This document shows, piece by piece, positions 18,002 to 27,152 of a stretch of DNA of 64,000 nucleotides. Numbering within the stretch: position 1 is the first letter of the stretch; every line of letters begins with the position of its first letter. The notes under the pieces are model-generated. The model was not told where the DNA came from. It searched no databases and saw only the letters and a program-made list of their open reading frames with translations. Origin of the DNA: CAWFZT01 sp963820415 (GTDB lineage Bacteria > Chloroflexota > Anaerolineae > Anaerolineales > Anaerolineaceae); NCBI GenBank assembly GCA_963820415.1, contig CAWFZT010000006.1:124001-188000 (forward strand), in the 5' to 3' direction. Made by a program: the position numbers and the translations under genes.

Positions 18002-19000
18002 ATGATCGACCAATCTGATTCCGCCTCAATCTGTGTAATTGGTAATTTGAATATCGATTTAATCATCCGCAGCGTTGCCAGCTTGCCTGGCTGGGGTCAA
18101 GAAGTCATGGGAGCCAGTCACATCCAGGTTTCGTCGGGGCAGGCAGGCTACCTTAGTTTCGCCCTTAGCCGTCTGGGGATTCCAGTCGGCCTGATCGGCA
18201 ACGTGGGCGACGACATTTATGGCAGGCAGATTTTGGGTGATCTGCACAGCTATGCCATCGACACGGGCGGCGTGACGGTTATGCCAGGCGAAAGCACCGG
18301 CATCACCGTCGCCATTGTGCGCGCCGACGGTGAGCGAGCGTTTGTCTCCGACCTGGGCAGCCTCCATCATTTTTCCGAAGGGATGATCGAGCAGAACTGG
18401 CCCCTGGTAAACGCGGCTTCGATTGTCTGCCTGGTCGGCCTGTTCTGCATACCCGGCCTGTCTTATCAGGCCGCCGCCCGCCAGCTTGCCAGGGTTCGGC
18501 AAGCGGGCGCCGTCACCATGTTGGATACCGGTTGGGACCCGCACGACTGGGACGAAGAAACCCTGATCGGGATAAAAGCTCTGCTTAAAGAGGTTATCCT
18601 GTTCATGCCCAACTGGGATGAAGCCCGGGCGATTACCCAATCATCCAATGTGGAAGAAGCCGCCTTGCTTTTACAGGCCCTCGGCCCGAGTACGGTAGTG
18701 ATTAAATGCGGCAAACTGGGCAGCTACGTGCGCAACGGATCTCTCACCTGCCAAGCCCCACCCCGCCGCGTGCAGGTGTACGATGCGGTCGGCGCGGGAG
18801 ACGTATTCAATGCCGGTTTTCTGTTTGGCCTGAGAAGTGGGTGGCTGATGGAGGCCTGTCTTGCCTTTGGCAATACGACGGCTTCGTTGTACATCTCACG
18901 CCAGCAAGATCGTTTTCCTCCCTTGAACGAAGCACTTACAGCCGGCAGGCAGGACTATCCTGCCCTGGCAGACATCCAAGACCTGAAAGCTCTGGAGTAA
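18002..19000 (+). CDS. PfkB-family carbohydrate kinase
   Basis: 332 residues from the chosen ATG. The fold begins at ICVIGNLNIDLI, followed by the glycine-rich substrate motif SSGQAGYLSFALSRLG. The C-terminal ATP/anion-hole motif AVGAGDVFNAGFLFG carries the catalytic Asp. The closest functional groups are ribokinase, fructokinase and fructoselysine kinase; specificity is not visible. The frame extends to an ATG at 17870, but the extra 44 residues are not kinase-like. It heads a three-gene plus-strand operon with only 6 bases to the next gene. A pairing with the SIS-domain enzyme at 13574 would match the kinase plus deglycase logic of Amadori-product breakdown; this is inference. Confidence 0.9.
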   Translation: MIDQSDSASICVIGNLNIDLIIRSVASLPGWGQEVMGASHIQVSSGQAGYLSFALSRLGIPVGLIGNVGDDIYGRQILGDLHSYAIDTGGVTVMPGESTGITVAIVRADGERAFVSDLGSLHHFSEGMIEQNWPLVNAASIVCLVGLFCIPGLSYQAAARQLARVRQAGAVTMLDTGWDPHDWDEETLIGIKALLKEVILFMPNWDEARAITQSSNVEEAALLLQALGPSTVVIKCGKLGSYVRNGSLTCQAPPRRVQVYDAVGAGDVFNAGFLFGLRSGWLMEACLAFGNTTASLYISRQQDRFPPLNEALTAGRQDYPALADIQDLKALE

Positions 19001-19006
19001 GAAAAC

Positions 19007-19861
19007 ATGATCGATTTCCACACCCACCCGGTAATGATCAAAGAGCTGGTAAACAGCGATGCCGACCTGGACCGCAGCATCCACGAAGTGTTTGGTTTTC
19101 ATTTTCCGGCCCAACCTTTGGAGTGCTTCTTGTTGGAAATGGATGAGGCCGGGGTCGAAACCGCCGTACTGCTCCCGTTGGACTGTACCACCGCCCATGC
19201 CTGCCGGATTGTCTCCAACGAACAGGTCGCCGAGTTGGTCGAAAAAACGCCGCGCTTCGTCGGTTTTTGCTCGGTGGACCCCAACCAGCCAGATGCGCCG
19301 ATCGAGCTGGAACGGGCAGTTCACCATCTCGGGCTGCGCGGGCTGAAACTGGACCCCTCGCTGCAGTGCTTCGACCCTGCCAGCCAGAAGTGCGCCTACC
19401 CTCTCTACCAGGCCTGCGCCGAGTTGGACATCCCGGTGCTGTTGCACTGCGGCATGAGCTGGGCGCCCTCTGGTTTAGCCGAATTGGCGCAGCCGCTCAG
19501 GCTGGAAAAAGCCATCCAGGCCTTCCAAACGGTCAATTTTATCCTGGCGCATTTTGCCTGGCCGTGGGTGCAAGAAGCCACCATGTTAGCCATCAAATAT
19601 CCCAACGTCTTCCTTGATACCGCCATCCTGTACAGCGGCACACCCAGGGATGCCCTCACTCACGTCCTAGCGGGGCAGGTCGGGCTGGATACGGTGGAAT
19701 GCAGTCTTTATAACAAGATTGTCTTCGGCACCAACTATCCGCGGGTAGACATACGCCGCTTTGTGCGTGGATTCCACGGGCTTGGCTTGAGCCCAACTAC
19801 CGAACAGGCCATATTATCCGGCAATGCCAGCCGCATTTTGAAACTGACGAGGCAGCCATGA
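19007..19861 (+). CDS. Amidohydrolase-family metal-dependent hydrolase
   Basis: 284 residues of the amidohydrolase_2/TIM-barrel group. The first metal pair is the HTH of MIDFHTHP; other barrel-end residues include LLHCG (about 148), the His in ILAHFAWPW (about 183) and the terminal acidic/Asn position in IVFGTNYP (about 245; many relatives have Asp here, as in FGSDFP). Members hydrolyse or decarboxylate cyclic amides, lactones and aromatic acids; a sugar lactone or amide is possible given the kinase upstream. The stop overlaps the ATG of the yjbQ-like gene (ATGA), so the two are translationally coupled. Confidence 0.85.
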   Translation: MIDFHTHPVMIKELVNSDADLDRSIHEVFGFHFPAQPLECFLLEMDEAGVETAVLLPLDCTTAHACRIVSNEQVAELVEKTPRFVGFCSVDPNQPDAPIELERAVHHLGLRGLKLDPSLQCFDPASQKCAYPLYQACAELDIPVLLHCGMSWAPSGLAELAQPLRLEKAIQAFQTVNFILAHFAWPWVQEATMLAIKYPNVFLDTAILYSGTPRDALTHVLAGQVGLDTVECSLYNKIVFGTNYPRVDIRRFVRGFHGLGLSPTTEQAILSGNASRILKLTRQP

Positions 19862-20289
19862 AATCAATCCTTCACAGGGTCAAAATCCAAACCCGGCATG
19901 AGACCGAACTGATTAATATCACTGGCCACGTTCTCGAGTTGGTTAAAGCCTCTGGAATTAAGAATGGCACAGTTTTCGTGCTGAGCCTGCACACTACGAC
20001 CGCCATCACGGTCAACGAAGGGCTGCCCGACCTTGAAAAGGATATTGCCAACCTGATCGGGAAGCTGGTACCCGAGAATGCCATCTACAACCACGCCCGT
20101 TATTTACCCTCGGACGGGCAAATGGCTATCAACGCCCCCTCTCACCTACGCGGGGCCCTGCTGGGTTTCCAGGTTTTCTTCCCGCTGGAAGACGGGAAGA
20201 TGGTCACCGGGTCACGGCAGACAATATATTTCGTCGAGCTGGATGGCCCGCAGTACCGGACTTACGTGGTTCAAATCCTGGGGGAGTGA
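19858..20289 (+). CDS. YjbQ/UPF0047-family protein
   Basis: 143 residues, the usual size. Conserved family motifs are present: SLHTTTAITVNE (about 41-52), HARYLPSDGQMAINAPSHLRGA region and the C-terminal RQTIYFVELDGPQYR. The family forms compact trimers with a His-rich pocket; some members have low thiamine-phosphate synthase activity, but the cellular role is unsettled. The gene is coupled to the amidohydrolase through an ATGA overlap, indicating a joint function with the kinase/hydrolase pair. Its 3' end abuts, on the opposite strand, the remains of a short-chain dehydrogenase. Confidence 0.92.
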   Translation: MKSILHRVKIQTRHETELINITGHVLELVKASGIKNGTVFVLSLHTTTAITVNEGLPDLEKDIANLIGKLVPENAIYNHARYLPSDGQMAINAPSHLRGALLGFQVFFPLEDGKMVTGSRQTIYFVELDGPQYRTYVVQILGE

Positions 20290-20295
20290 CTTCTT

Positions 20296-20796
20296 ACCAG
20301 GCGTCCACTCGCCGTCGATAACCATGTTCGAACCGGTTATATGGGTAGACGCGTCCGAGACCAAGAAAATAACCGCCCCATTGTAATCATCCTCACACAT
20401 CATGCGTCCCAGGGGGATGTGAGCGCAGTCACCCAGCCGAAAGAGTTTCCCGGGTAGGCCTCAAACGGGCCGTTTTCTGAGGCAGACGCATTGGGCTGTA
20501 AATCCAGCGGCGCATTGTTAATCAGATCATGCAGCACGCCCCAGTGTTGGACCACCTACTACAGGCCGGCTTCAATCGAGGCGCGGCTGGTAAGGTCCAC
20601 CGCTACAAACATCAGGTCAGGGTCTTCACGCTGGTCGCCAAAACGTTCGGCTACCTTTTTTCGTCCACCTGTCCATCCATCACCACCAGCCGGGCGCCGC
20701 GTTCCACCAATGCCAGGCTGAACTGCCGCCCAAGCTTCCCCAGGCCACCGGTAACCACCCCCCGCGATCCTTGACGCTGAACAGGTCTTCTTTCAT
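20296..20796 (-). pseudogene. Short-chain dehydrogenase remnant downstream of neuB
   Basis: Starting at an ATG two bases past the neuB stop, the minus strand encodes, across shifting frames, MKEDLFSVKDR, then VVTGGLGKLGRQFSLALVER (the TGxxxxxG cofactor motif), VAERFGDQREDPDLMFVAVD, two successive TAG stops, VVQHWGVLHDLINNAP (the NNAG-type motif) and SENGPFEAYPGNSFGWVT. It then jumps directly to HIPLGRMMCEDDYNGAVIF and LVSDASTHITGSNMVIDGEW. The active-site Tyr-Lys segment, roughly 100 residues, is missing. This is a genuine decayed gene with frameshifts, stops and an internal deletion. Intact relatives of this type accompany NeuB in nonulosonate clusters (PtmA-like). Confidence 0.85.
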
Positions 20797-20797
20797 C

Positions 20798-21853
20798 TCA
20801 ACTGTCCATCAAATCTGCGAAAGTGATGTTTTCGTCTTCTTTCAGCGCTCGGCAGGTAACTTTGCCGATCAAATTGTCCAACTCATAGGGCGGCAGCCCA
20901 TCTCCGGGAGATTTGAGCGCCACGTCGGTTTCTGTCAGGCGCGTGCCGGCCGGCAGTTCGCGGGCAGCTACCAGCTTTTTGCGCATCTTGATCAGTGGGC
21001 GCTCTTCGACCGGGATGGGTTTCTTGATCCCGTCTCCCATGGCCGTGCGGGCGCGCTGCAGATCGCGCACCAGGCGGCGCATCCCGGCCGGTTCCAGTGA
21101 AAAAGCCTGGTCAGTGCCGCGCCAGGCCCGGTTCATCGTAAAATGTTTCTCGATCACCCGCGCTCCCAGAGTGTAGGCGACCACTGCCATGGCGATTCCA
21201 TTCTGGTGATCTGACAGGCCGATGACCGTGTCCTTGAAGCACTCGCGCAAGGTAGAAATCACGCGTAAATTCATATCTTCCGGATCTACCGGATAATTGG
21301 CAGTGCATTGTAGCAAGCAAAAATTGGGATTGATCGGCATAACTGCATCGTAAGCGCGCTGGACATCTTCCATCGAGCCGCCCCCGGTGCTGATCACCAT
21401 CGGCTTGCCGATCCGGGCGATGTATTTGAGTAGGGGAATATTCTCAAGGTCACCCGAGGCGATTTTGAAGGCAGGCATGTCCAATTCGGCCAGGAAATCA
21501 GCGCTGGGAAAATCGAAGGCGGTCGAAAACATGGTCAGCCCCAGCTCAGCCGCATAACGCTGCAGCTCGATATACTGCTCACGGTTAAACTCGAGCGCCT
21601 CGCGGTGGAGGCCGTAAGTCTCTCCAAAGCTGTTTTCGTTGTCGTAGGGGCTGTTGTACATGGCACTCGTATACAGCACGCGGTTATTGCGCTTCTGCAA
21701 TTTGACCGCGTTAACCCCGCATTCCTTGGCCGCGTGGAACATCGTTTTGGCCTTTTCCAGGCTGCCCTGGTGGTTGTGGCCGATTTCGGCGATCACATAA
21801 CAGTCATTTTCATCGTTTATCGTATAGGAGTCGATCACCAGTTGACGCATCAT
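20798..21853 (-). CDS. neuB: NeuB-type nonulosonate (sialic-acid-like) synthase
   Basis: 351 residues with the full two-domain NeuB layout. A TIM barrel (about 15-275) condenses phosphoenolpyruvate with a hexosamine-type aldehyde; conserved segments are YVIAEIGHNHQGSLEKA, VKLQKR, MFSTAFDF, KIASGD, LLQCTANYPV, IGLSDHQNG and VIEKHFTMNR. A C-terminal antifreeze-like SAF domain (about 290-350) contains VAARELPAGTRLTETDV. The product could be N-acetylneuraminate, legionaminate or pseudaminate; the substrate-specific residues cannot be sorted by eye. It is the most distal intact gene of the polysaccharide locus on this strand, 6 bases from the glycosyltransferase gene upstream. The nearest CMP-activating enzyme is KdsB at 9891. 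Confidence 0.93.
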   Translation of the reverse strand: MMRQLVIDSYTINDENDCYVIAEIGHNHQGSLEKAKTMFHAAKECGVNAVKLQKRNNRVLYTSAMYNSPYDNENSFGETYGLHREALEFNREQYIELQRYAAELGLTMFSTAFDFPSADFLAELDMPAFKIASGDLENIPLLKYIARIGKPMVISTGGGSMEDVQRAYDAVMPINPNFCLLQCTANYPVDPEDMNLRVISTLRECFKDTVIGLSDHQNGIAMAVVAYTLGARVIEKHFTMNRAWRGTDQAFSLEPAGMRRLVRDLQRARTAMGDGIKKPIPVEERPLIKMRKKLVAARELPAGTRLTETDVALKSPGDGLPPYELDNLIGKVTCRALKEDENITFADLMDS

Positions 21854-21859
21854 ATTATT

Positions 21860-23264
21860 TTAGGCCTCCATCAAAGTTTTTGAATTCTCTTTAGTAATCT
21901 CACCTGCACTCTTATGTTGCGCCGCTTGCTTCACTGCCCTGGCAAACAGGCCGGCCACCGGCCTATCCAAACCACACGGCCTGACGAACTCGCCCACAAA
22001 CTTGCGACGGTTAGCGGCTTTCACGTCTTCTCCCGCCAGGATGCGTTGAATGATGCCTGCCGATTCGCTAAAGTCGCGGGCAATTTCAAGAAAATCGGCT
22101 TTAAGCAGGTGGTGGAAATGGCCGCGGCCAGTCTGTGTCGCCTGGTATCGCTCGGTCATGATAGTCACACATGGTTTATCAACCACTGCCGCTTCGATCA
22201 TCGCTGTGGTATTGACCCCCACCACTGCCCGGCTGTAAAACATCGAATGGAAATAGTTTTGCCTGGCCGATGAGATATCCGGGCTTTCTCCCTGCGGCGG
22301 CCAGACCACCACATTGTCGGTCTTGAAATTTTGCCAGATACTGGCATTCATCGGGTAAGGGCGTACCATGATTATCGTATCACGAGTCGCCGGATCATTC
22401 TTTAGATTCTCGGTGAAATCCCGCACGAAGCCGGTTTCATCCCCAGCCACCTGGGCGGAGGAGCACAGGTATAAAACGTAATCAAGCTCTGGGTCGATCC
22501 CAGCCTGTTTGCAGAAATCCTGGCGGTTTAATTCCGGATGAGCGGCGAAAAGGTAATCAAAAGTCGGCGCTCCCGTTATTACAATGCGTTCCCGGGGGAT
22601 ATGGTGCAGATCGACCGCCTCTGCGGCAAGTCCCTGGTTCCACACGAACACCAGGTCAGGGACAAAGTGGAAGGTTCCCTTGGTGGTCAGGTTATCCCAA
22701 CTGGCAATGGCGATCACTGTCGGGATTTTCAAGGCGCAGGCGGTCTTTTGGTATTCGATATCGGCAGCATTGAACGCCAGGTTGGTCATATCGACAACTA
22801 CGTCGGCCTGCTCGTTAAGCAGTTCCATAGCGATAATACCATCCACTTGGAATTTTCTTCTCTACCCCCTTCAAGAATGCCAGGGCTGCCTGGCTGGCAA
22901 GCAGATGTTCGCCCACCCGATTGGAAAGCAGCCACCATTCAAAGTGATTAAAATGTGGTTTATATCGGATGCGCATACCCGGGTTGGGGTGCTGTGGGTT
23001 AAGGTATACCCGGTAATTGACTAACTGCCGGATGTAATACGAAACTCGCTTCCAGAATCCCTGCCGGGCAGCCAGCCAGCCGCTCGAACAATTGGGGTAT
23101 TCGTTGAGGAACGCCTGCACCCCTCGATCGGTGATCAAGGGTTTGGCTTTGCTCATACCGCCAAACAGCAGTCGGACAGTATGCCCCTGCTGGCAAAGCT
23201 GGTGCAACACACTGTCGGCATGATGAAACATTCCGATATGGGGAAAAACGAAGACAACTTTCAT
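21860..23264 (-). pseudogene. GT-B glycosyltransferase / TagF-like protein A (frame-broken)
   Basis: Two overlapping frames make one protein of about 468 residues. The N-terminal frame begins MKVVFVFPHIGMFHHADS and runs to FLKGVEKKIPSG; after a one-base shift near 22830-22845 the second frame resumes with DGIIAMELLNEQADVVV and ends at 21860. The C-terminal half has the CDP-glycerol glycerophosphotransferase-like pattern: ASWDNLTTKGTFH, VITGAPTFDYL, MVRPYPMN and VVGVNTTAMIEAAVVDKP. It is homologous to the protein encoded at 24147-25557. The ATG overlaps the stop of the GT2 gene (ATGA). Likely a cytoplasmic transferase building the surface glycan. Confidence 0.85.
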
Positions 23265-24127
23265 AGGGTGCGCCAGTATCTTGCCAGCCAAAATACGATA
23301 ATTTTCGTCATTCCAAGTACGGCGATAGGAACATATAATTTACGCCTCCAGGGTACCAATGGACAGATAATAATCATAGATGCCATCCCGGAAATTGCTG
23401 AGAATAGCTTTGAAAAAGAATGGAAATCCTTTGTAAAGGTCTCGGTAGGATACCGGTAGAGCTGGTTGTCACGATATCGTGTTTTATAGAATAAAACCTT
23501 GGGAACATACCGGAAAGGCGTTGCCAGGGAAAGCAGGGCAATAAACATACGGTCGCCAAATGCAGTATCAATGTAATAACGGAAGGTTTTCTGTAAAAAA
23601 ATGCGCCTGAATAGACCATAGAAATAATAATGGTGACTCTTCGTGCTTCCACCCCAAATCGTCATCAGGCGCAAAAGCATGGAGAAAAATCCCAGTTCAT
23701 TAGGGCTTTTGTCACCTTGATCCAACCGCACCGGCTTAATCAACAAACCTTCTTCATCCACAACATCCAGCGCAGACATACCTACCTCAAACTCCGGATG
23801 GCCGCCCAGGTCCGATAGTAACGAGCTGATAAACTCAGGACTCCATCGATCATCGTAGGCTGCAAACATGAAATACTTTCCCATGGCCAGGTCAAGTGTC
23901 CGCTTAAAATTGCCCATCATCCCGATATTCGCATCATTGCGGTAGTAGCGAACCCGAGCGTCTTTTGCCTGACAGGCAAGACAAATGTCTCCGGTCCGGT
24001 CCGTGGAGGCATTGTCAGAGATGATCAATTCCAAATATGAATAATCCTGGGCCAGCAGGCTATCCAATGCTCGTTGAATAAAGCGCTCGCCGTTGTACAC
24101 CGGCAAACCGATACTCACCAGTGGCAT
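23261..24127 (-). CDS. Family 2 glycosyltransferase
   Basis: 288 residues from the chosen start. The GT-A nucleotide-sugar domain opens with PLVSIGLPVYNGERF, followed by ELIISDNASTDRT and FAAYDDRWSP, the last being the DXD-type metal/donor site. The C-terminal region has two hydrophobic segments, so it is probably membrane-associated. The open frame extends to 24322, but residues before the ATG at 24127 overlap the previous gene and are not GT2-like. It is coupled to the next gene by an ATGA overlap. It would add one sugar to the lipid-linked glycan. Confidence 0.9.
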   Translation of the reverse strand: MPLVSIGLPVYNGERFIQRALDSLLAQDYSYLELIISDNASTDRTGDICLACQAKDARVRYYRNDANIGMMGNFKRTLDLAMGKYFMFAAYDDRWSPEFISSLLSDLGGHPEFEVGMSALDVVDEEGLLIKPVRLDQGDKSPNELGFFSMLLRLMTIWGGSTKSHHYYFYGLFRRIFLQKTFRYYIDTAFGDRMFIALLSLATPFRYVPKVLFYKTRYRDNQLYRYPTETFTKDFHSFSKLFSAISGMASMIIICPLVPWRRKLYVPIAVLGMTKIIVFWLARYWRTL

Positions 24128-24146
24128 CGAGCTGGTTGAGGCAGGG

Positions 24147-25557
24147 TCAACTTCCAATATAATCTGCTCCAAGCATGGAATTAATGGCGACAGCTGTATT
24201 CCCATGGGCTGCGAGTGAAATTGCTCGAGCAGCAAAATAACCTGCTGGACGAGACGGTCCATGGGGACGCACAAAATCATGGATGAACTGGTTGCGTTCA
24301 GCTTTTTTCCTATCCACGCCACTCAGCATATCCCTTAGAATCTCAACGCAAGCTGGCACTGTATCAGCTACCTCCAGAACATTTGCTTTCAATAACTGGC
24401 AAAAATGCATGGATTGCATCTGGGTCAAACGGTAGCGTTCTGACATGATCGTGGCGCCAGGTCGGTCATTTATCACCGCGTCGATCATTCCAGTGGTATT
24501 AATACCCACCGTGCCTGTACAATATTTCAAGGAATTATAGAAATCTTGCCAGAACTCTTCGGTGCCCATCATCTTGCGCTCTTTAGGCCATACCTGGATC
24601 CCTTCGTCTTCAATCGTCGAACAAATCTCAACATTGGACGGATGTGGCCGTACCAGAATCTGAAGCCGTTGCACTTCTTGGGCAGGATGGGCGCGGATAC
24701 AATCGACCAGTTCTTTTACCTGCCAGGTTTCATCTTCAGCGATATTCTTTGAAGAACCCAAGTAGAGGATATAAGGTTGGTCCGGGTTCAATCTCACATT
24801 CTGGAAGAACGATGCCCGGTCTACCAGTAAACGGTCGCCATCGATCCATTTATCAAAAAAAGGAGATCCGGTGATGACAACTTGCTCGGGAGGAACCCGG
24901 TGAATTTGGATAGCTTCATCTGACTGTACCTGGTTCCAGCTCAGTAGGATATCCGGAATAACGTGGAAAATTCCTTTGGTAGTCAGGTTATCCCAACTTA
25001 AAACCGAAATTACGGTAGGGATATGCAGCGCTTTACCGGCTTTTATGTAATCCAATTCTTCAGAGAAGCGCATATTCGCAGGTGAAGCTACTATCACATC
25101 AGGATGATACTCTTGTATGAGTTGGATAATTCCTTTGTCCGGTGGAACCAACTGCTCGAACCTCTGCATGATGGATTGGCCGAACCGGCTGGCCACCAGG
25201 TTACGCGCCGCTTTGGAACGGCGAACAATCGGCCTTATGAACCCTGCGATGTAATTTTCCCAACGGTCTGTGTAATAAGCTGATTGTTCAGGCCGGTTTA
25301 AGTAACTTGAGTAAGAGCGAAGTTCGCGGCTGGCATTAATAGTCCTTCTCCAGATGTCTGAACGCCGCACAAGTTTACCACGCGAAAGGCTCGGAAACCG
25401 GCCCATGCTGTTTTGGATTAACGGATCTAATTTTAACTCTGCCATGCTCTTCATCAAATAAAATATGTACCTGGTGACCTGCTGCACAAAGGTAATGGAT
25501 AACCGTATCATGGTAAGAGAAGTACCCCTCACCGCGCAAAACATATAAAATTCGCAT
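24147..25557 (-). pseudogene. GT-B glycosyltransferase / TagF-like protein B (frame-broken)
   Basis: About 470 residues in two frames. The true N-terminus is MRILYVLRGEGYFSYHD (ATG at 25557), running to LFDEEHG; a one-base shift near 25440-25447 then leads into AELKLDPLIQ and the long downstream frame. The C-terminal half shares SWDNLTTKGIFH, VVITGSPFFDKW, LVRPHPSN and VGINTTGMIDAVINDRP with protein A at 21860, so the pair arose by duplication. A longer upstream reading of the second frame (to 25565) is out of phase with the conserved N-terminus. Role: transferase in assembly of the exported polysaccharide. Confidence 0.83.
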
Positions 25558-25670
25558 AATCCCAATCTCAGCAGATGGAAATGTTTTTTAGACGAGTTTG
25601 TCGATAAGACCTGAGTATTTTACTTCTTACCAGGGTTATCAGCAAGGACGGATCGGCAAACGAGCCTGCA

Positions 25671-26591
25671 TCAAGTCGACTGGACCTGTTTTTGCCACCA
25701 ATGAATCGTCCGTAGCAGTCCTTCTTCCAGGTCAAAGCGGGGTTTCCAACCTGTTTTCTCTACCAGGCGCCGATTATTGGCGCAAACAAACATGGGCTCA
25801 TCAAGGTTATAGGGAATGGCCCCATACTCTAGAAGATCTGTCCGGCCCAAGAGCGCGCCAATTTTCATCGTCAGGTCGCGAATAGTTATCGGATTCCCTG
25901 AACCGATATTAACTTCACCTGTGACTCGCTTGTGGAATATCGCCGCGATCGCAGAAGCTACGTCTTCCACATGCAAATAGTCACGAATCTGCTCTCCCAG
26001 GGTGAGTTTCTGCTTTTGATTGCTTAGTAATGAGATGATCACAGCAGGAACGACCCGGCGCTTATCCTCATAAGCGCCATACTGGTAGAATAAACGTACC
26101 CAGGCAGTTTCAAGGCCGGTTGTTCGTGCAATTTGGTCTAACATAAACTTAAATGCCAGTTTACTTCCCGCATATAAACTTTGAGGTTTGACAAATGTGC
26201 ATTCCGACAAATACCCGTAACTGAGGTCATATTCAAAACACGTGCCAACCCCCATGAAATATTTGCAGCCTGAGCGGGCTGCTAGAGCAGCCAACCGGAG
26301 ACTGGCTGTGAGCATGTCCAGGTTTTGCATAGAATTAACGTACACCCCTGGTTCAGCAAACCAGGCCAGGTGAAGGCAAACATCCGGTTTTAAACTGGTC
26401 ATTAAATCTTCTAGCGCCACAGTATCAGTTAAATCCCCCTGCACGAGCTTGAGTGATGATTGAATATCCTCAATCCGCCAATGGCTGCTGCGCTCTCGCA
26501 CCAGACCATAGACCTCGCAGTCTATTTCCATCAACTGCCTGGCGACGTGGGAACCAATGAAGCCTGTAATGCCCGTAAGGAGAACTTTCAA
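25671..26591 (-). CDS. NAD-dependent epimerase/dehydratase (extended SDR)
   Basis: 306 residues. The NAD-binding turn TGITGFIGSHVARQL opens the protein; the catalytic Tyr-x3-Lys is in YAGSKLAFK. C-terminal segments (VNIGSGNPITIRDL, GEQIRDYLHVEDVA) are typical of NDP-sugar epimerases and 4-ketoreductases. Since an RfbF/RfbG/C-methyltransferase/3,5-epimerase set lies directly upstream, it probably performs the last step, reducing the 4-keto group of a CDP-linked sugar. It overlaps the end of the 3,5-epimerase gene by ATGA. A plain UDP-sugar 4-epimerase is the alternative. Confidence 0.88.
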   Translation of the reverse strand: MKVLLTGITGFIGSHVARQLMEIDCEVYGLVRERSSHWRIEDIQSSLKLVQGDLTDTVALEDLMTSLKPDVCLHLAWFAEPGVYVNSMQNLDMLTASLRLAALAARSGCKYFMGVGTCFEYDLSYGYLSECTFVKPQSLYAGSKLAFKFMLDQIARTTGLETAWVRLFYQYGAYEDKRRVVPAVIISLLSNQKQKLTLGEQIRDYLHVEDVASAIAAIFHKRVTGEVNIGSGNPITIRDLTMKIGALLGRTDLLEYGAIPYNLDEPMFVCANNRRLVEKTGWKPRFDLEEGLLRTIHWWQKQVQST

Positions 26592-27118
26592 GCGTAAAAA
26601 TCCTTAAAACTTCGGTCTCTCTCAGAAATTAGCTGCACCGGAGCTGGCCATTGGATCCCAAAGACCGGGTCATTCCAGCGCACCCCGCGTACATTTTCAT
26701 TATGATAAAACTCAGACATCTGGTAGAAAACTTCACAACTGTTTTCCAGGGTTAAAAACCCGTGCGCAAACCCTTTTGGAATATACACCATGCGGCGGTT
26801 CTCGCCGGTTAATTCTGCCGCGATCCAATGTTTGAATGTCGGCGAATCGGGCCGCAGATCGAGCACAACGTCATATACTGCACCCATGGTACAGCGCACC
26901 AGCCTGACCTCCTCGTGCGGAGCAGCCTGGTAATGCATGCCGCGCAGCGTTCCCTGCTGCTTATTGAAAGAGATGCTGCACTGCACCAGGTTGGTTTCCA
27001 GCCCTTGCGCTACGAATTCCTCAACGCAAAACACCCTGGCGAAAAAACCACGCTCGTCTTCTTTGAGCTCTGGCTCGATAATAAATACACCTGGCAGTCT
27101 GGTTCCGAGAAAATGCAT
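26588..27118 (-). CDS. rfbC: dTDP-4-dehydrorhamnose 3,5-epimerase-type enzyme
   Basis: 176 residues, a single cupin domain of the RmlC family. The catalytic His is at about 62 in LRGMHYQ; IPKGFAHGFLTLE and the ENVRGVRWNDPVFGIQWP tail are standard. It inverts C3 and/or C5 of a 4-keto-6-deoxy-hexose nucleotide. In this locus there is no dTDP-glucose branch (no RmlA/RmlB), so the substrate is more likely a CDP-4-keto sugar made by the upstream genes; this is inferred from context. It is coupled to the epimerase gene downstream. Confidence 0.92.
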   Translation of the reverse strand: MHFLGTRLPGVFIIEPELKEDERGFFARVFCVEEFVAQGLETNLVQCSISFNKQQGTLRGMHYQAAPHEEVRLVRCTMGAVYDVVLDLRPDSPTFKHWIAAELTGENRRMVYIPKGFAHGFLTLENSCEVFYQMSEFYHNENVRGVRWNDPVFGIQWPAPVQLISERDRSFKDFYA

Positions 27119-27152
27119 GAAATCCTTTTTTTATGCTGGTTTCTCCAGCCTT

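Noticed and set aside
20212..20403. 63-codon minus-strand frame as a small intact protein
   Set aside because: Its first half is the C-terminus of a short-chain dehydrogenase and its second half reads antisense through the yjbQ gene, so it is part of a pseudogene.
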